From Clostridia bacterium (GTDB taxonomy: Bacteria; Bacillota; Clostridia; Oscillospirales; Acutalibacteraceae), in contig CAAGRQ010000145.1 of assembly GCA_900772705.1 (NCBI GenBank), positions 1 through 32,772 on the forward strand: a stretch of DNA of 32,772 nt, read 5' to 3'. A program made the translations under genes and the position numbers. This document shows, piece by piece, positions 9,009 through 17,438 of this stretch. The notes beneath the pieces are model-generated. The model did no database searches. It was not told the origin of the DNA and saw only the letters and a list, made by a program, of their open reading frames with translations. Each line of letters begins with the position of its first letter. Position 1 is the first letter of the stretch.

Positions 9009-9037
9009 TTGACAAATTTTTAATTTAGTATTATATT
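9009..9037 (+). promoter_or_regulatory. Promoter of the radical SAM gene
   Basis: -35 TTGACA at 9009-9014, exactly 17 nt of spacer, -10 TATATT at 9032-9037. The leader contains an ATGCTG/CAGCAT inverted repeat (9044-9079) just before the ribosome-binding site GAGAGG. Confidence 0.78.
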
Positions 9038-9096
9038 TTATAAATGCTGACAGGAATAAATATAAAATACAGCCAGCATACTAGAGAGGTAGAAAT

Positions 9097-10521
9097 ATGT
9101 CTTTTAAGGAGTCGGCAATAAACTTTGCCGTTAAACACGCAGTAAAATATGCAAGAAAGGATTTCGACAGAAATGCTCCGAGAATCCTAAAACTTGTGGA
9201 AAAAGCTGATGTAAAAAGAGTAAACCGTTCAACCTATACCGGACTGCACAAGGTTATGGACGACCCAAATAATAACTGGATGAAGTTCGCAAAAGACATC
9301 ATCTGCAACACCGACGAGAATGTAGTAAACAAACTCATTCCGCCGCTTATGAATGTTGCCATCAACAGCTATACAAAGCGTATGGCTGCAATCGAAAAAT
9401 ACGGATGCAATGTACCGTGGGCTATTCTTATGGACCCGACCGCTGCCTGCAACCTTAAATGTAAAGGCTGTTGGGCTGCCGAATACGGTCACACAAGTTC
9501 GCTGTCATACGATGATTTGGCAAGAATCATCAGACAGGGCAAGGAACTCGGCACATATATGTATCTCTACACCGGCGGCGAGCCGACTATGAGAAGAGCA
9601 GACCTTATGCGTCTTTGCCGTGAAAACCCCGATTGCGCATTCCTCAGTTTTACAAACGGAACGCTCATCGACGACAGTTTTGCGGATGAAATCCGTGAGG
9701 TAGGTAACTTCTATCCGGCATTCTCTATCGAGGGTTACGAGGAAGAAAACGACTTCCGCAGAGGCGAAGGCACATTCAAAAAGTGCACAGCCGCAATGAA
9801 AAGACTTAAAGACAGAGGCGTTCCGTTCGGTGCTTCCCTTTGCTACACAAGCAAAAACACAGAAGTTCTCGCCTCCGACGAATATATGGATTGGCTCATT
9901 GAGCAGGGTGTAAAGTTCGCTTGGTTCTTTACATATATGCCGACAGGTAACGGTGCGGTTACAGACCTTATGGTTTCTCCCGAGCAGAGAGCATTAATGT
10001 ATAAGAAAATGCACGAGTGGAGAAAAACAAAGTCGATATTTGCACTCGACTTTTGGAATGACGGCGAATATGTTCAGGGTTGTATCGCAGGCGGCAGACA
10101 CTACTTCCACATTAATTCAAACGGTGACTGCGAGCCTTGTGCATTCGTTCACTACTCTAATGTTAATATCAAGGAATGCTCTGTACTCGAAGCATTGCAA
10201 AGCCCGCTATTTATGGCTTACAAGAGAAACCAACCTTTCTCAAACAATATGCTTCGTCCGTGTCCCGTACTTGACAATCCGGGCGCTATCAGCAAGATGG
10301 TTGCCGAAACCGGTGCATACTCAACAGAAATGCAGCATCCCGAGAGTGCAAACGAATTGTTTGACAAAACAATCAAAGCGGCTGAGGCTTGGAAGGTTAA
10401 GGCAGACGAACTGTTTGACAGAGATGAATACATTGCAAAGCATGTTAAAGACGAAAATATGTATAATTATGAAAAAGAAGACTCGGAGAGAGAATTCAAG
10501 GAATTTGAAAAAACCGAGTAA
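9097..10521 (+). CDS. Radical SAM protein with C-terminal Cys cluster (SPASM-like), substrate unknown
   Basis: 474 residues. The 4Fe-4S cluster that cleaves S-adenosylmethionine sits in DPTAACNLKCKGCW (Cys118-x3-Cys122-x2-Cys125). It is followed by YLYTGGEPTMR (the GGE motif), SFTNGTLID and a barrel strand FSIEGYEEEND. The C-terminal part has GGRHYFHINSNGDCEPCAF, a later Cys in NIKECSVLEAL and RPCPVLDNPG, the layout of an auxiliary iron-sulfur cluster as in SPASM/twitch enzymes. The N-terminal 100 residues are helical and basic (KHAVKYARKDFDRNAPRIL). The acidic tail is probably disordered. It is monocistronic with its own promoter and terminator and has no peptide substrate gene next to it, so its target cannot be inferred. 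Confidence 0.88.
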   Translation: MSFKESAINFAVKHAVKYARKDFDRNAPRILKLVEKADVKRVNRSTYTGLHKVMDDPNNNWMKFAKDIICNTDENVVNKLIPPLMNVAINSYTKRMAAIEKYGCNVPWAILMDPTAACNLKCKGCWAAEYGHTSSLSYDDLARIIRQGKELGTYMYLYTGGEPTMRRADLMRLCRENPDCAFLSFTNGTLIDDSFADEIREVGNFYPAFSIEGYEEENDFRRGEGTFKKCTAAMKRLKDRGVPFGASLCYTSKNTEVLASDEYMDWLIEQGVKFAWFFTYMPTGNGAVTDLMVSPEQRALMYKKMHEWRKTKSIFALDFWNDGEYVQGCIAGGRHYFHINSNGDCEPCAFVHYSNVNIKECSVLEALQSPLFMAYKRNQPFSNNMLRPCPVLDNPGAISKMVAETGAYSTEMQHPESANELFDKTIKAAEAWKVKADELFDRDEYIAKHVKDENMYNYEKEDSEREFKEFEKTE

Positions 10522-10540
10522 TTCTTTACAGAACACAACC

Positions 10541-10580
10541 AAGGGCATATCAAAGCGATATGCCCTTTAAGCCATTTTTT
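10541..10580 (+). terminator. Terminator after the radical SAM gene
   Basis: An 11-bp perfect stem AAGGGCATATC / GATATGCCCTT with a 5-nt loop, then a T-run at 10575-10580. It ends just before the ribosome-binding site of the next gene, so some read-through could feed that gene. Confidence 0.7.
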
Positions 10581-10596
10581 ATTGAAAGGAAATAAA

Positions 10597-11859
10597 ATGA
10601 ACACATCCTTATTAGTTGTAATGGTAATACTGGTACTGCTGTCCGCCTTTTTTTCATCTGCGGAAACGGCTTTTTCGTCGCTGAACAAAGTAAGACTGAA
10701 AGCGAGAGAAAATGAAAAGAACAGCAAAAAAATAAAGAGAACGCTGAAACTGAGCGAAAATTACGATATGGTGCTATCCACAATTCTCATAGGAAACAAC
10801 ATAGTAAACATTGCCTCAACCTCAATCGCCACTCTGTTTTTTACGGGGTTACTCGGCGACAACAGCGATTTGGGCGCAACGGTCAGCACTGTGGTTATGA
10901 CAATCGTGGTATTAGTTTTCGGCGAAATCACCCCGAAAACTATTGCAAAAGAAGTAGCAGAATCCTATGCCGTTGCCATATCACCTGTACTAAAGGCATT
11001 TGTTTTCATTTTTTATCCTTTGAACATTTTATTCAGAGGGTGGAAGATGCTGCTTAACAAAATCTTCGGCTTTGCAGGTGAGAGTACAGTAACCGAGGAG
11101 GAACTTAAAACCTATGTTGACGAAGCTCACACGGGCGGCGAAATCGACGACAACGAAAGCCGTCTTATCCGTTCGTCAATAGAATTCGATGACCTGTACG
11201 CAGGCGATATTCTCACCCCGAGAATTGATGTAGAAGCGGTAAGCAAATACGCAAAACTCAGCGACATAGAAAAGGTATTTAAGGAATCGGGTTACAGCAG
11301 ACTGCCCGTGTATATCGAGGACATAGACAATATAGTCGGAATCATACACCACAGAGATTTTGAAGAGATAAGAAGCAGAGGCTTAAAGTCGCTCAGAACG
11401 ATAATCAAGCCTGTGCCGACGGTCAGTCCCGATACAAAAATCAGCAAACTTTTAACCATATTCCAAAAGAACAAAACTCACCTTGCAGTGGTAATCGATG
11501 AATTCGGCGGCACCGAGGGCATAGTTACGCTGGAAGATATTATAGAAGAACTTGTAGGCGAAATTTGGGACGAGCACGACGAGGTTGAAGTCGATATAGA
11601 AAAGACGGACGACAACACCTATATTGCGGACGGTATGATGAATCTCGACGATTTATTCAAATTTTTCAAAATCGAGGACAAAAAAACCGATGTCACAACG
11701 GTAAACGGTTGGGTTATGGAAAACACTGACAAAATACCTGAACCGGGCGACAACTTCGACTATGAAAATTTACACCTGGAGGTTATAGAAACCGATGGGC
11801 GCAGAGCCGCAAAAATTAAAATCACAGTCGTTTCAAAAGACAGCGAAAAAGAGGAATAA
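10597..11859 (+). CDS. CNNM/CorC (HlyC) family membrane protein with CBS pair
   Basis: 420 residues from ATG 10597. An in-frame TTG at 10582 lies in the ribosome-binding site GAAAGGA itself and is rejected. Domain order: DUF21/CNNM membrane domain with about four helices (residues 1-180, including ILIGNNIVNIASTSIATLF and the conserved FGEITPKTIAKE), two CBS domains (about 195-320; LTPRIDVEAV, YSRLPVY, HLAVVIDEFGGTEGIVTLEDI), and a C-terminal CorC_HlyC domain (about 335-415). Family members are linked to Mg2+/Co2+ efflux or resistance; 'hemolysin' is a historical name. The pth gene starts 2 nt after the stop, so the two are translationally close. Confidence 0.9.
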   Translation: MNTSLLVVMVILVLLSAFFSSAETAFSSLNKVRLKARENEKNSKKIKRTLKLSENYDMVLSTILIGNNIVNIASTSIATLFFTGLLGDNSDLGATVSTVVMTIVVLVFGEITPKTIAKEVAESYAVAISPVLKAFVFIFYPLNILFRGWKMLLNKIFGFAGESTVTEEELKTYVDEAHTGGEIDDNESRLIRSSIEFDDLYAGDILTPRIDVEAVSKYAKLSDIEKVFKESGYSRLPVYIEDIDNIVGIIHHRDFEEIRSRGLKSLRTIIKPVPTVSPDTKISKLLTIFQKNKTHLAVVIDEFGGTEGIVTLEDIIEELVGEIWDEHDEVEVDIEKTDDNTYIADGMMNLDDLFKFFKIEDKKTDVTTVNGWVMENTDKIPEPGDNFDYENLHLEVIETDGRRAAKIKITVVSKDSEKEE

Positions 11860-11861
11860 CT

Positions 11862-12452
11862 ATGTTTAATCTCAAAAGAGGAAAAATAGAATATATCATA
11901 GCAGGACTGGGAAATCCCGGCTCAAGATATGCAAACACAAGACATAACGCCGGCTTTAAGGCAGTGGATTTACTCGCCGAAGAAGAAGGGTTTGAAATAA
12001 AAAAGGTAAAATTTCACGCCCTGATTGCAGACGAAATGATAGCTGGAAAAAGATGCCTTATAATGAAACCGCAGACTATGATGAATCTCAGCGGCGAAGC
12101 GATATTGCAAGCGGCGCAATACTATAATATTCCCGACGAAAATATCATAATATTATATGACGACATAAGCCTCGACATAGGAAAAACAAGGATAAGGCGC
12201 AAGGGCAGCGCAGGCGGTCACAACGGAATAAAGAGCATCATCTCCTGCCTCGGGGGCGAAGATTTCCCGAGGGTAAAAATAGGAGTAGACAAAAAGCCGA
12301 ATCCCGAATACGACCTTGCCTCGTGGGTGCTCGGCGAGTTTCCGAAAGAAAAAAGCGAGCAGCTTTCCTCTGCGCTGAAAAACAGCATTGAGGCGGCAAA
12401 GTTGATAGTGAGCGGAAAAATCGACGAGGCCATGAATAAATATAACAGCTGA
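11862..12452 (+). CDS. pth: Peptidyl-tRNA hydrolase
   Basis: Pth frees tRNA from peptidyl-tRNA that drops off the ribosome. The 196-residue protein is the usual bacterial size. The active-site residues are visible: Asn in GLGNPGSRY, His in NTRHNAGF, Asp in ILYDDISLDIGK, and the GGHNGIKSI loop. It sits 2 nt after the CNNM gene and 11 nt before mfd. The pth-mfd pairing is conserved across Firmicutes and supports both calls. Confidence 0.97.
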   Translation: MFNLKRGKIEYIIAGLGNPGSRYANTRHNAGFKAVDLLAEEEGFEIKKVKFHALIADEMIAGKRCLIMKPQTMMNLSGEAILQAAQYYNIPDENIIILYDDISLDIGKTRIRRKGSAGGHNGIKSIISCLGGEDFPRVKIGVDKKPNPEYDLASWVLGEFPKEKSEQLSSALKNSIEAAKLIVSGKIDEAMNKYNS

Positions 12453-12463
12453 GAAGTAATAAT

Positions 12464-15400
12464 ATGAATTGTTTTACAAAAATACTCGATAAGGACGCAG
12501 AATTTATCGCTCTCTCGAATGCGGTAAACGAGGCGTCAAAATGCGTCGGAGCAACAGGACTTGCCGATATAAACAAATTACACATTGTCCACGCTCTGTG
12601 CCAAAAATTGAACAAGAAAGCAATAGTTCTCGTGCCCGACGAAGCAACGGCAATCAAGGCGTGCGAGGACTTAAATGCGTTCGGCAGTAAGGCACTTATG
12701 TACCCGAGAAGAGAATTTACATTTCTCGATGTGGAGGGCATAAGCAGAGAATTTGAGCACATAAGACTCGGCGTTCTGTCAAAAATATTAAAGGGTGACT
12801 ACGATGTAATAGTAGCTTCGACTGCCGCAGCATGCCAAATGACAATGCCTCCCGAAAAACTGACGGAAAATTCCTTTACCATTCATGCAGGTGAAGAAAT
12901 AGACGTTGAAAATATAACAGATAAACTGATAAGAGCCGGCTACACACGTTTTGACCAAGTTGACTCAACGAGTCAGTTCAGCATAAGAGGCGGTCTTATC
13001 GACATATTTCCGCCCGGTGCGGACGATCCCGTAAGAATTGAATTATGGGGCGACACCGTAGATTCAATCGCAAAATTTGACATATCGACTCAAAGACGAA
13101 ACGATATGGTGGACAGCATAGACATAATTCCTGCCGGAGAAGTTCTCTTTTCGAGCAAGGAAGAGCAGGCAAAGAAAATCGACGCTCTTGCATCCTCTCT
13201 CAAAGGCAAAGCGATTAAAGCGAGAGAAAAACTTTATGCCGACTCCGACAGATTAAAGCAGAGTTTGTCACTCAGGTGCAATGATAAATATCTTCCCCTT
13301 GCATACGAGAGCAACGGACTGTTTGACTATCCGTCCGATTTGCTTTTTGTGCTGGAAAGCGGTAGATGCAAGGAACGCACGGAAAACCAAAACAGACTTA
13401 TGCTCGAGGACATTAAATGGCTTCTCGAGGACGGCATAATATGCAAAGGCATAGACAAGTTTAACCTTGATTTTACAGAACTTTGCGCCCAATACGAAGA
13501 AAGAAAAGCTGTTTATCTTGACTCATTCCCGAGAGGCAGTTTTGACACTCCGATAGGACATCTCGCCACTTTTAAGTGTCAGACATTTAACATTTGGAGC
13601 GGAACGCTCAGCCAACTCAAAGACGAACTTTTCCCTCTTATAAAAACGAATTACGCCGTCTGCATTATGGCAGGCACTTCACGCTCGGCAAAGGCTCTTG
13701 CGTATGATTTAAGCGAGCAGGGCTACAATGCCGTGTTTCTCGAAAATCCGCCCGATGAATTTCAGCACGGTATGATAACGGTTCTTTCGGGAACGGCTAC
13801 TGCGGGATTTCAAATCAGTGCCTGTAAATTTGCTCTTATCACCTACGGAAAGGTTAATCAAGGAAAGAAAAAACACAAGCATTTCAGTTCCAAGGACGCT
13901 ATCCATTCGCTCGACGAATTGACTGTCGGTGACTACATTGTTCACAACATTCACGGAATCGGCGTATTTGAGGGCATTCACGCACTTAACCTCGACAATG
14001 TAAAAAAAGATTATATTAAGATAAGTTACGCAAAAGGAGATACCCTTTATATTCCCGTAACCCAACTCGACCTGGTATCAAAATACATAGGTCCGAGAGA
14101 CGACAGCAGAGTAAAGGTAAGCAGGCTCGGCAGCGGCGACTGGACTAAAGCCAAATCAAAGGTTAAATCCTCGCTTCAGGATATGGCAAAAGAACTTATT
14201 GCTCTGTACTCAAAGCGAATGAACACCAAAGGCTTTGCTTTCTCAGAAGACACAGATATGCAAAGAGACTTTGAGCTCAGGTTTGCATATGACGAAACAG
14301 AGGATCAACTTCGCTCCATAGACGAAATAAAAAGCGATATGCAAAGAAGTGCACCTATGGACAGACTGCTGTGCGGCGATGTCGGCTTCGGCAAAACCGA
14401 AGTTGCGCTCAGAGCGGCGTTTAAGTGCATAGGAGACGGAAAGCAATGTGCAATTCTTGTGCCCACCACCGTGCTTGCAATGCAACATTTCAGAACGGCA
14501 AAGAACAGAATGGAGGCATTTCCGGTAAGAATAGAAATGCTCAGCCGCTTTGTCTCTCCCACCAAGCAAAAAGAAGTGCTCAAAGACTTAGCCTTAGGCA
14601 AGGTGGACTTGTTGGTCGGAACACACAGAATCTTCGGTTCGGATATTAAATTTAAGGATTTGGGTCTGCTGATAGTAGACGAAGAGCAACGTTTCGGCGT
14701 GGCACAAAAGGAAAAAATCAAGGAGCGTTTTCCGAAAGTGGATGTTCTTACCCTATCGGCAACACCTATACCGAGAACGCTTAATATGGCAATGAGCGGC
14801 ATAAGAGATATGAGCCTGCTCGAGGAGGCACCGGGCGACAGAAAGCCCGTACAAACATATGTAATGGAATACGATTTCGGCATTCTCCTCGAGGCAATGG
14901 AAAAAGAACTTTCACGAGGCGGTCAGTGCTACTATCTGCACAATGACATAAACACCATCGACCATATGGCGATGCAGATAAAAAAAGCCATTCCCGATGC
15001 AACGGTCGGCGTTGCTCACGGACAGATGACGGAGGAACAACTCTCCGATGTGTGGCAAAAGTTGCTTAATGCAGAGATAGATATTTTAGTCTGCACAACC
15101 ATCATCGAAACGGGTATAGATGTACCGAATGTAAACACGCTCATTATAGAAAACGCAGACAGACTCGGTCTTGCTCAGTTGCACCAAATCAGGGGCAGAG
15201 TCGGCAGAAGCAGCAGGAGAGCGTATGCTTACTTCACCTTTGCAGGCGGCAAAGAATTAACCGACATAGCGCAAAAGCGACTTGAAGCAATCAGAGAGTA
15301 CACCGAATTCGGCGCAGGATTTAAGATTGCAATGCGTGATTTGGAAATCAGGGGTGCAGGCTCATTGCTCGGAAACAAACAACACGGTCATATGGAAAGC

Positions 15401-15928
15401 GTCGGCTACGATATGTATATAAAACTGCTTGAGCAGGCGGTAAGCGAAGAAAAGGGCGAAAGCGTTCCGGACGAAAAGGAGCAAGACTGTCTTATTGATT
15501 TACCTGTTGATGCAAGCATACCGAACGATTACATTTCATCCACTCCGCAGAGACTCGATATTTACAAAATGATTGCAAATATCAGGAGTGACTCGCAGGC
15601 AAACGATGTCTATGACGAGTTGACGGACCGTTTCGGTGTTCCGCCGGCTCCTGTTTACGGACTTGTTGAAATTGCCCTTTTGAGAAATGTTGCGCAAAAA
15701 CTCGGAATTTATGAAATAAGACAAATCGGCTCGGCTGTAAGATTTTTCACAAACGACATAAAACCCGAATATCTAATTGCTCTAAACGAAAAAATGCGTG
15801 GAAGAGCAAAACTTAATTCAGGCAAAAAGACCTTCATCTCCGTTGAAACAATCGGCGGCGACACAATCGGCTGTGTAAGAGACACGCTGATGCTTCTCGA
15901 TGAGTCAACAAAAGGCGAAAATGAATAA
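12464..15928 (+). CDS. mfd: Transcription-repair coupling factor Mfd
   Basis: Mfd is an ATP-dependent translocase that removes stalled RNA polymerase from DNA lesions and recruits UvrA. The 1154 residues match full-length Mfd. An N-terminal UvrB-like part (1-450; YPRREFTFLDVEGIS, SIRGGLIDIFPPGADDPVRIEL) is followed by the CarD-like RNA polymerase interaction domain (about 480-580; VGDYIVHNIHGIGVFEG). The translocase lobes have Walker A GDVGFGKTEVALRAAF (about 637), VDEEQRFGV (about 739), LSATPIPRTLNMA and GRVGRSSRRAYAYF. A C-terminal TRCF domain (SSTPQRLDIYKMI) ends the protein. The weak ribosome-binding site GAGAAG lies just after pth, which suggests coupled translation. A hairpin follows the stop and covers the start of the next gene. 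Confidence 0.97.
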   Translation: MNCFTKILDKDAEFIALSNAVNEASKCVGATGLADINKLHIVHALCQKLNKKAIVLVPDEATAIKACEDLNAFGSKALMYPRREFTFLDVEGISREFEHIRLGVLSKILKGDYDVIVASTAAACQMTMPPEKLTENSFTIHAGEEIDVENITDKLIRAGYTRFDQVDSTSQFSIRGGLIDIFPPGADDPVRIELWGDTVDSIAKFDISTQRRNDMVDSIDIIPAGEVLFSSKEEQAKKIDALASSLKGKAIKAREKLYADSDRLKQSLSLRCNDKYLPLAYESNGLFDYPSDLLFVLESGRCKERTENQNRLMLEDIKWLLEDGIICKGIDKFNLDFTELCAQYEERKAVYLDSFPRGSFDTPIGHLATFKCQTFNIWSGTLSQLKDELFPLIKTNYAVCIMAGTSRSAKALAYDLSEQGYNAVFLENPPDEFQHGMITVLSGTATAGFQISACKFALITYGKVNQGKKKHKHFSSKDAIHSLDELTVGDYIVHNIHGIGVFEGIHALNLDNVKKDYIKISYAKGDTLYIPVTQLDLVSKYIGPRDDSRVKVSRLGSGDWTKAKSKVKSSLQDMAKELIALYSKRMNTKGFAFSEDTDMQRDFELRFAYDETEDQLRSIDEIKSDMQRSAPMDRLLCGDVGFGKTEVALRAAFKCIGDGKQCAILVPTTVLAMQHFRTAKNRMEAFPVRIEMLSRFVSPTKQKEVLKDLALGKVDLLVGTHRIFGSDIKFKDLGLLIVDEEQRFGVAQKEKIKERFPKVDVLTLSATPIPRTLNMAMSGIRDMSLLEEAPGDRKPVQTYVMEYDFGILLEAMEKELSRGGQCYYLHNDINTIDHMAMQIKKAIPDATVGVAHGQMTEEQLSDVWQKLLNAEIDILVCTTIIETGIDVPNVNTLIIENADRLGLAQLHQIRGRVGRSSRRAYAYFTFAGGKELTDIAQKRLEAIREYTEFGAGFKIAMRDLEIRGAGSLLGNKQHGHMESVGYDMYIKLLEQAVSEEKGESVPDEKEQDCLIDLPVDASIPNDYISSTPQRLDIYKMIANIRSDSQANDVYDELTDRFGVPPAPVYGLVEIALLRNVAQKLGIYEIRQIGSAVRFFTNDIKPEYLIALNEKMRGRAKLNSGKKTFISVETIGGDTIGCVRDTLMLLDESTKGENE

Positions 15929-15935
15929 TTCAAGG

Positions 15936-15963
15936 CACCTCGGTTAATACTTTAATCGAGGTG
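15936..15963 (+). promoter_or_regulatory. Hairpin that contains the ribosome-binding site of the SpoIIQ-like gene
   Basis: The arms 15936-15947 (CACCTCGGTTAA) and 15952-15963 (TTAATCGAGGTG) form a 12-bp stem with one G-U pair and a 4-nt loop TACT. The 3' arm contains GAGGTG, the ribosome-binding site for ATG 15970. It could block translation when folded, or act as a weak terminator for mfd; the T-rich stretch after it is short (TTTAAT). Confidence 0.65.
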
Positions 15964-15969
15964 TTTAAT

Positions 15970-16665
15970 ATGTCTACATCAAATTCCAAAAACAAAGAAA
16001 ACAAAAACATCAAGGCTCTGTTTTCGGTTATATGTCTTTGCATTATTTCACTGGGTCTTATAGTATATTTTTCCTCCTCTCATAAGGAAAAGAACAACGC
16101 CGTGAACGAAGCAACCACAATAGTCGAAACAACGGAGGTACAGCACGCCGTGACGCTCGAGGAGACCACCGAAGAAACGACGGCACAGAGTGTCAGCGAG
16201 ATTGAGCAAACAACGGTTCCTACCTCAATGCCGCAAAACGAAAACAACACGCCGTACAAAAGTTACTACAAATATCCTCTCACCGAAGCGGTTGTAAAAG
16301 GATACAGCGAGGAGCTCGTATATAACAAAACGATGAACGATTACAGGGCTCATACCGCAGTGGACTTTGCAGGCAGTGAGGGTGACAAGGTGCAATGCAT
16401 TAACGACGGACTCGTAACAAATGTCTACACCGACGGCAAATACGGCTTATGCGTTGAAATTGACCACGGAGGCACGCTTGTGGTAAAATACTGCGGTCTT
16501 AACTCAACGGGGCTTAAAAAGGGCGATTTCGTCGATATAGGCAACGAGGTGGGTACTCTCGGCAAGGTTCCGTGCGAAACAGGCGACGAAAGCCATCTTC
16601 ATATGTCAGCAACGCTGGACGGCAAGAGCGTAAACATTATGGATATTATGGGTAAAACGGAATAG
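15970..16665 (+). CDS. M23 peptidase-family membrane protein, SpoIIQ-like
   Basis: 231 residues from ATG 15970, 6 nt after GAGGTG; an in-frame GTG at 15961 lies in that site and is rejected. A short cytoplasmic tail and one membrane segment (LFSVICLCIISLGLIVYF, about 17-34) precede a Thr/Glu-rich linker (40-95) and a C-terminal LytM/M23 domain (about 105-225). The zinc ligands are present: His128 and Asp132 in RAHTAVDF, and His211 in HLHMS, with His209 beside it. The other catalytic His, normally in 'Y-x-H', is replaced by Gly176 in KYCGLNS. This build matches SpoIIQ, the forespore protein that pairs with SpoIIIAH across the engulfment membranes and is often catalytically defective. It could also be another spore or division M23 protein. 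Confidence 0.75.
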   Translation: MSTSNSKNKENKNIKALFSVICLCIISLGLIVYFSSSHKEKNNAVNEATTIVETTEVQHAVTLEETTEETTAQSVSEIEQTTVPTSMPQNENNTPYKSYYKYPLTEAVVKGYSEELVYNKTMNDYRAHTAVDFAGSEGDKVQCINDGLVTNVYTDGKYGLCVEIDHGGTLVVKYCGLNSTGLKKGDFVDIGNEVGTLGKVPCETGDESHLHMSATLDGKSVNIMDIMGKTE

Positions 16666-16678
16666 ACCAAAATGAAGA

Positions 16679-16714
16679 AAAAGCGTCTGTGACTTTCAAA
16701 TCGCAGACGCTTTT
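16679..16714. terminator. Bidirectional terminator between the M23 and cupin genes
   Basis: A 14-bp stem (AAAAGCGTCTGTGA / TCGCAGACGCTTTT, one G-U pair) with an 8-nt loop, between two convergent genes. Confidence 0.85.
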
Positions 16715-16733
16715 CTGTATAAATTATAAAGTT

Positions 16734-17084
16734 TTATGCCCCATAGCCATCGGGAAACACAACGGTTAAGAGCCACTTGAAATCCTCGAGAGCGTAAACG
16801 CTGTGCGGTACCGCAGCAGGCATAACAAGGGTCTCCCCTGCCTTAACCGTATGCTTAACGCCGCCGACGGTAAATTCGCCGACACCCTCAAGAACACTGA
16901 CCATAGCGTCGCCTGTCGAATCGTGAGTTGCGATTTCCTCGCCCTTTGAAAAAGCAAAAACCGTAACCGAAACTGCCTTATTCTGTGCCAATGTTTTACT
17001 TACAATCTGACCCTTTTCGGCAGATACCAAATCAGCAAGGTTCTGCACCTTTTCGTGCTCGATATTTTTAATAAACTTTTCCAT
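16734..17084 (-). CDS. Small cupin-domain protein
   Basis: 116 residues from the ATG at 17084, which lies after AAAGGAAG; a second in-frame ATG at 17102 lies upstream of that site and would put it inside the gene. A single conserved beta-barrel cupin covers about residues 35-112: motif 1 GEEIATHDSTGDAMVSVLEG (His and Asp/Glu in metal-ligand positions), then GVGEFTVGGVKHTVKAGETL, and motif 2 MPAAVPHSVYALEDF with the last His. Such proteins are cytoplasmic sugar isomerases, dioxygenases or small-molecule sensors. The specific activity cannot be told. It is monocistronic and divergent from the small gene at 17194. Confidence 0.85.
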   Translation of the reverse strand: MEKFIKNIEHEKVQNLADLVSAEKGQIVSKTLAQNKAVSVTVFAFSKGEEIATHDSTGDAMVSVLEGVGEFTVGGVKHTVKAGETLVMPAAVPHSVYALEDFKWLLTVVFPDGYGA

Positions 17085-17163
17085 AGTATAACTTCCTTTC
17101 ATAAAAGCAGTTTATCACTTCTTTTGCAAATTATCAAACAAAAATATAATTTTTCGTAATCTG

Positions 17164-17173
17164 CACATAATAT
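17164..17173 (+). promoter_or_regulatory. Possible sigma-E-like -10 region of the small gene at 17194
   Basis: CATAATAT at 17166-17173 fits CATAnnnT, the -10 form used by the mother-cell sigma factors E and K in Bacillus. An ATA (17146-17148) lies 17 nt upstream. No good sigma-A -35 is seen. This is a short-motif match only. Confidence 0.25.
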
Positions 17174-17193
17174 AAACAAAAAGGAGTGATATT

Positions 17194-17397
17194 ATGCAAA
17201 CCGATAAAAACAACAATAAAATAAAAAACAACTACAAAAAGAAATACCGATTAAACCCCAAACTTACAAACAAATACTGTGCAAGCGTTTACAATCCTAC
17301 CGTTCAACCAGACAGCAAAACAGAGATGGGAGTGCCTGTTCCGTCTGTGCAAAATACTGATTTTTCAAAGGAATACGAAGAAGAAAACGAATTGTAA
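17194..17397 (+). CDS. Small Lys/Asn-rich protein, unknown
   Basis: 67 residues with a strong ribosome-binding site AAGGAGTG and its own terminator directly after the stop, which supports a real gene. The first half is very basic and Asn/Lys-rich (KNNNKIKNNYKKKYRLNPK). The middle has a single Cys and a VYNPTVQPDSK segment, and the end is acidic (KEYEEENEL). There is no signal peptide, membrane segment or known fold that I recognise. The charge split and low complexity suggest a largely disordered protein. The upstream CATAnnnT-type -10 hints at sporulation control but does not prove it. Confidence 0.65.
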   Translation: MQTDKNNNKIKNNYKKKYRLNPKLTNKYCASVYNPTVQPDSKTEMGVPVPSVQNTDFSKEYEEENEL

Positions 17398-17436
17398 AAA
17401 ACCTGCCGACTTTTAACAGTCGACAGGTTTTGTTCT
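17398..17436. terminator. Bidirectional terminator between the small gene and the ABC permease gene
   Basis: Stem AAACCTGCCGAC / GTCGACAGGTTT (12 bp with one mismatch), 8-nt loop, then TGTTCTT. It lies between convergent genes. Confidence 0.8.
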
Positions 17437-17438
17437 TA

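Noticed and set aside
13709..14883. Minus-strand open frames opposite mfd (118 and 192 codons)
   Set aside because: Composition is that of antisense reading of a conserved gene, with no start signals.
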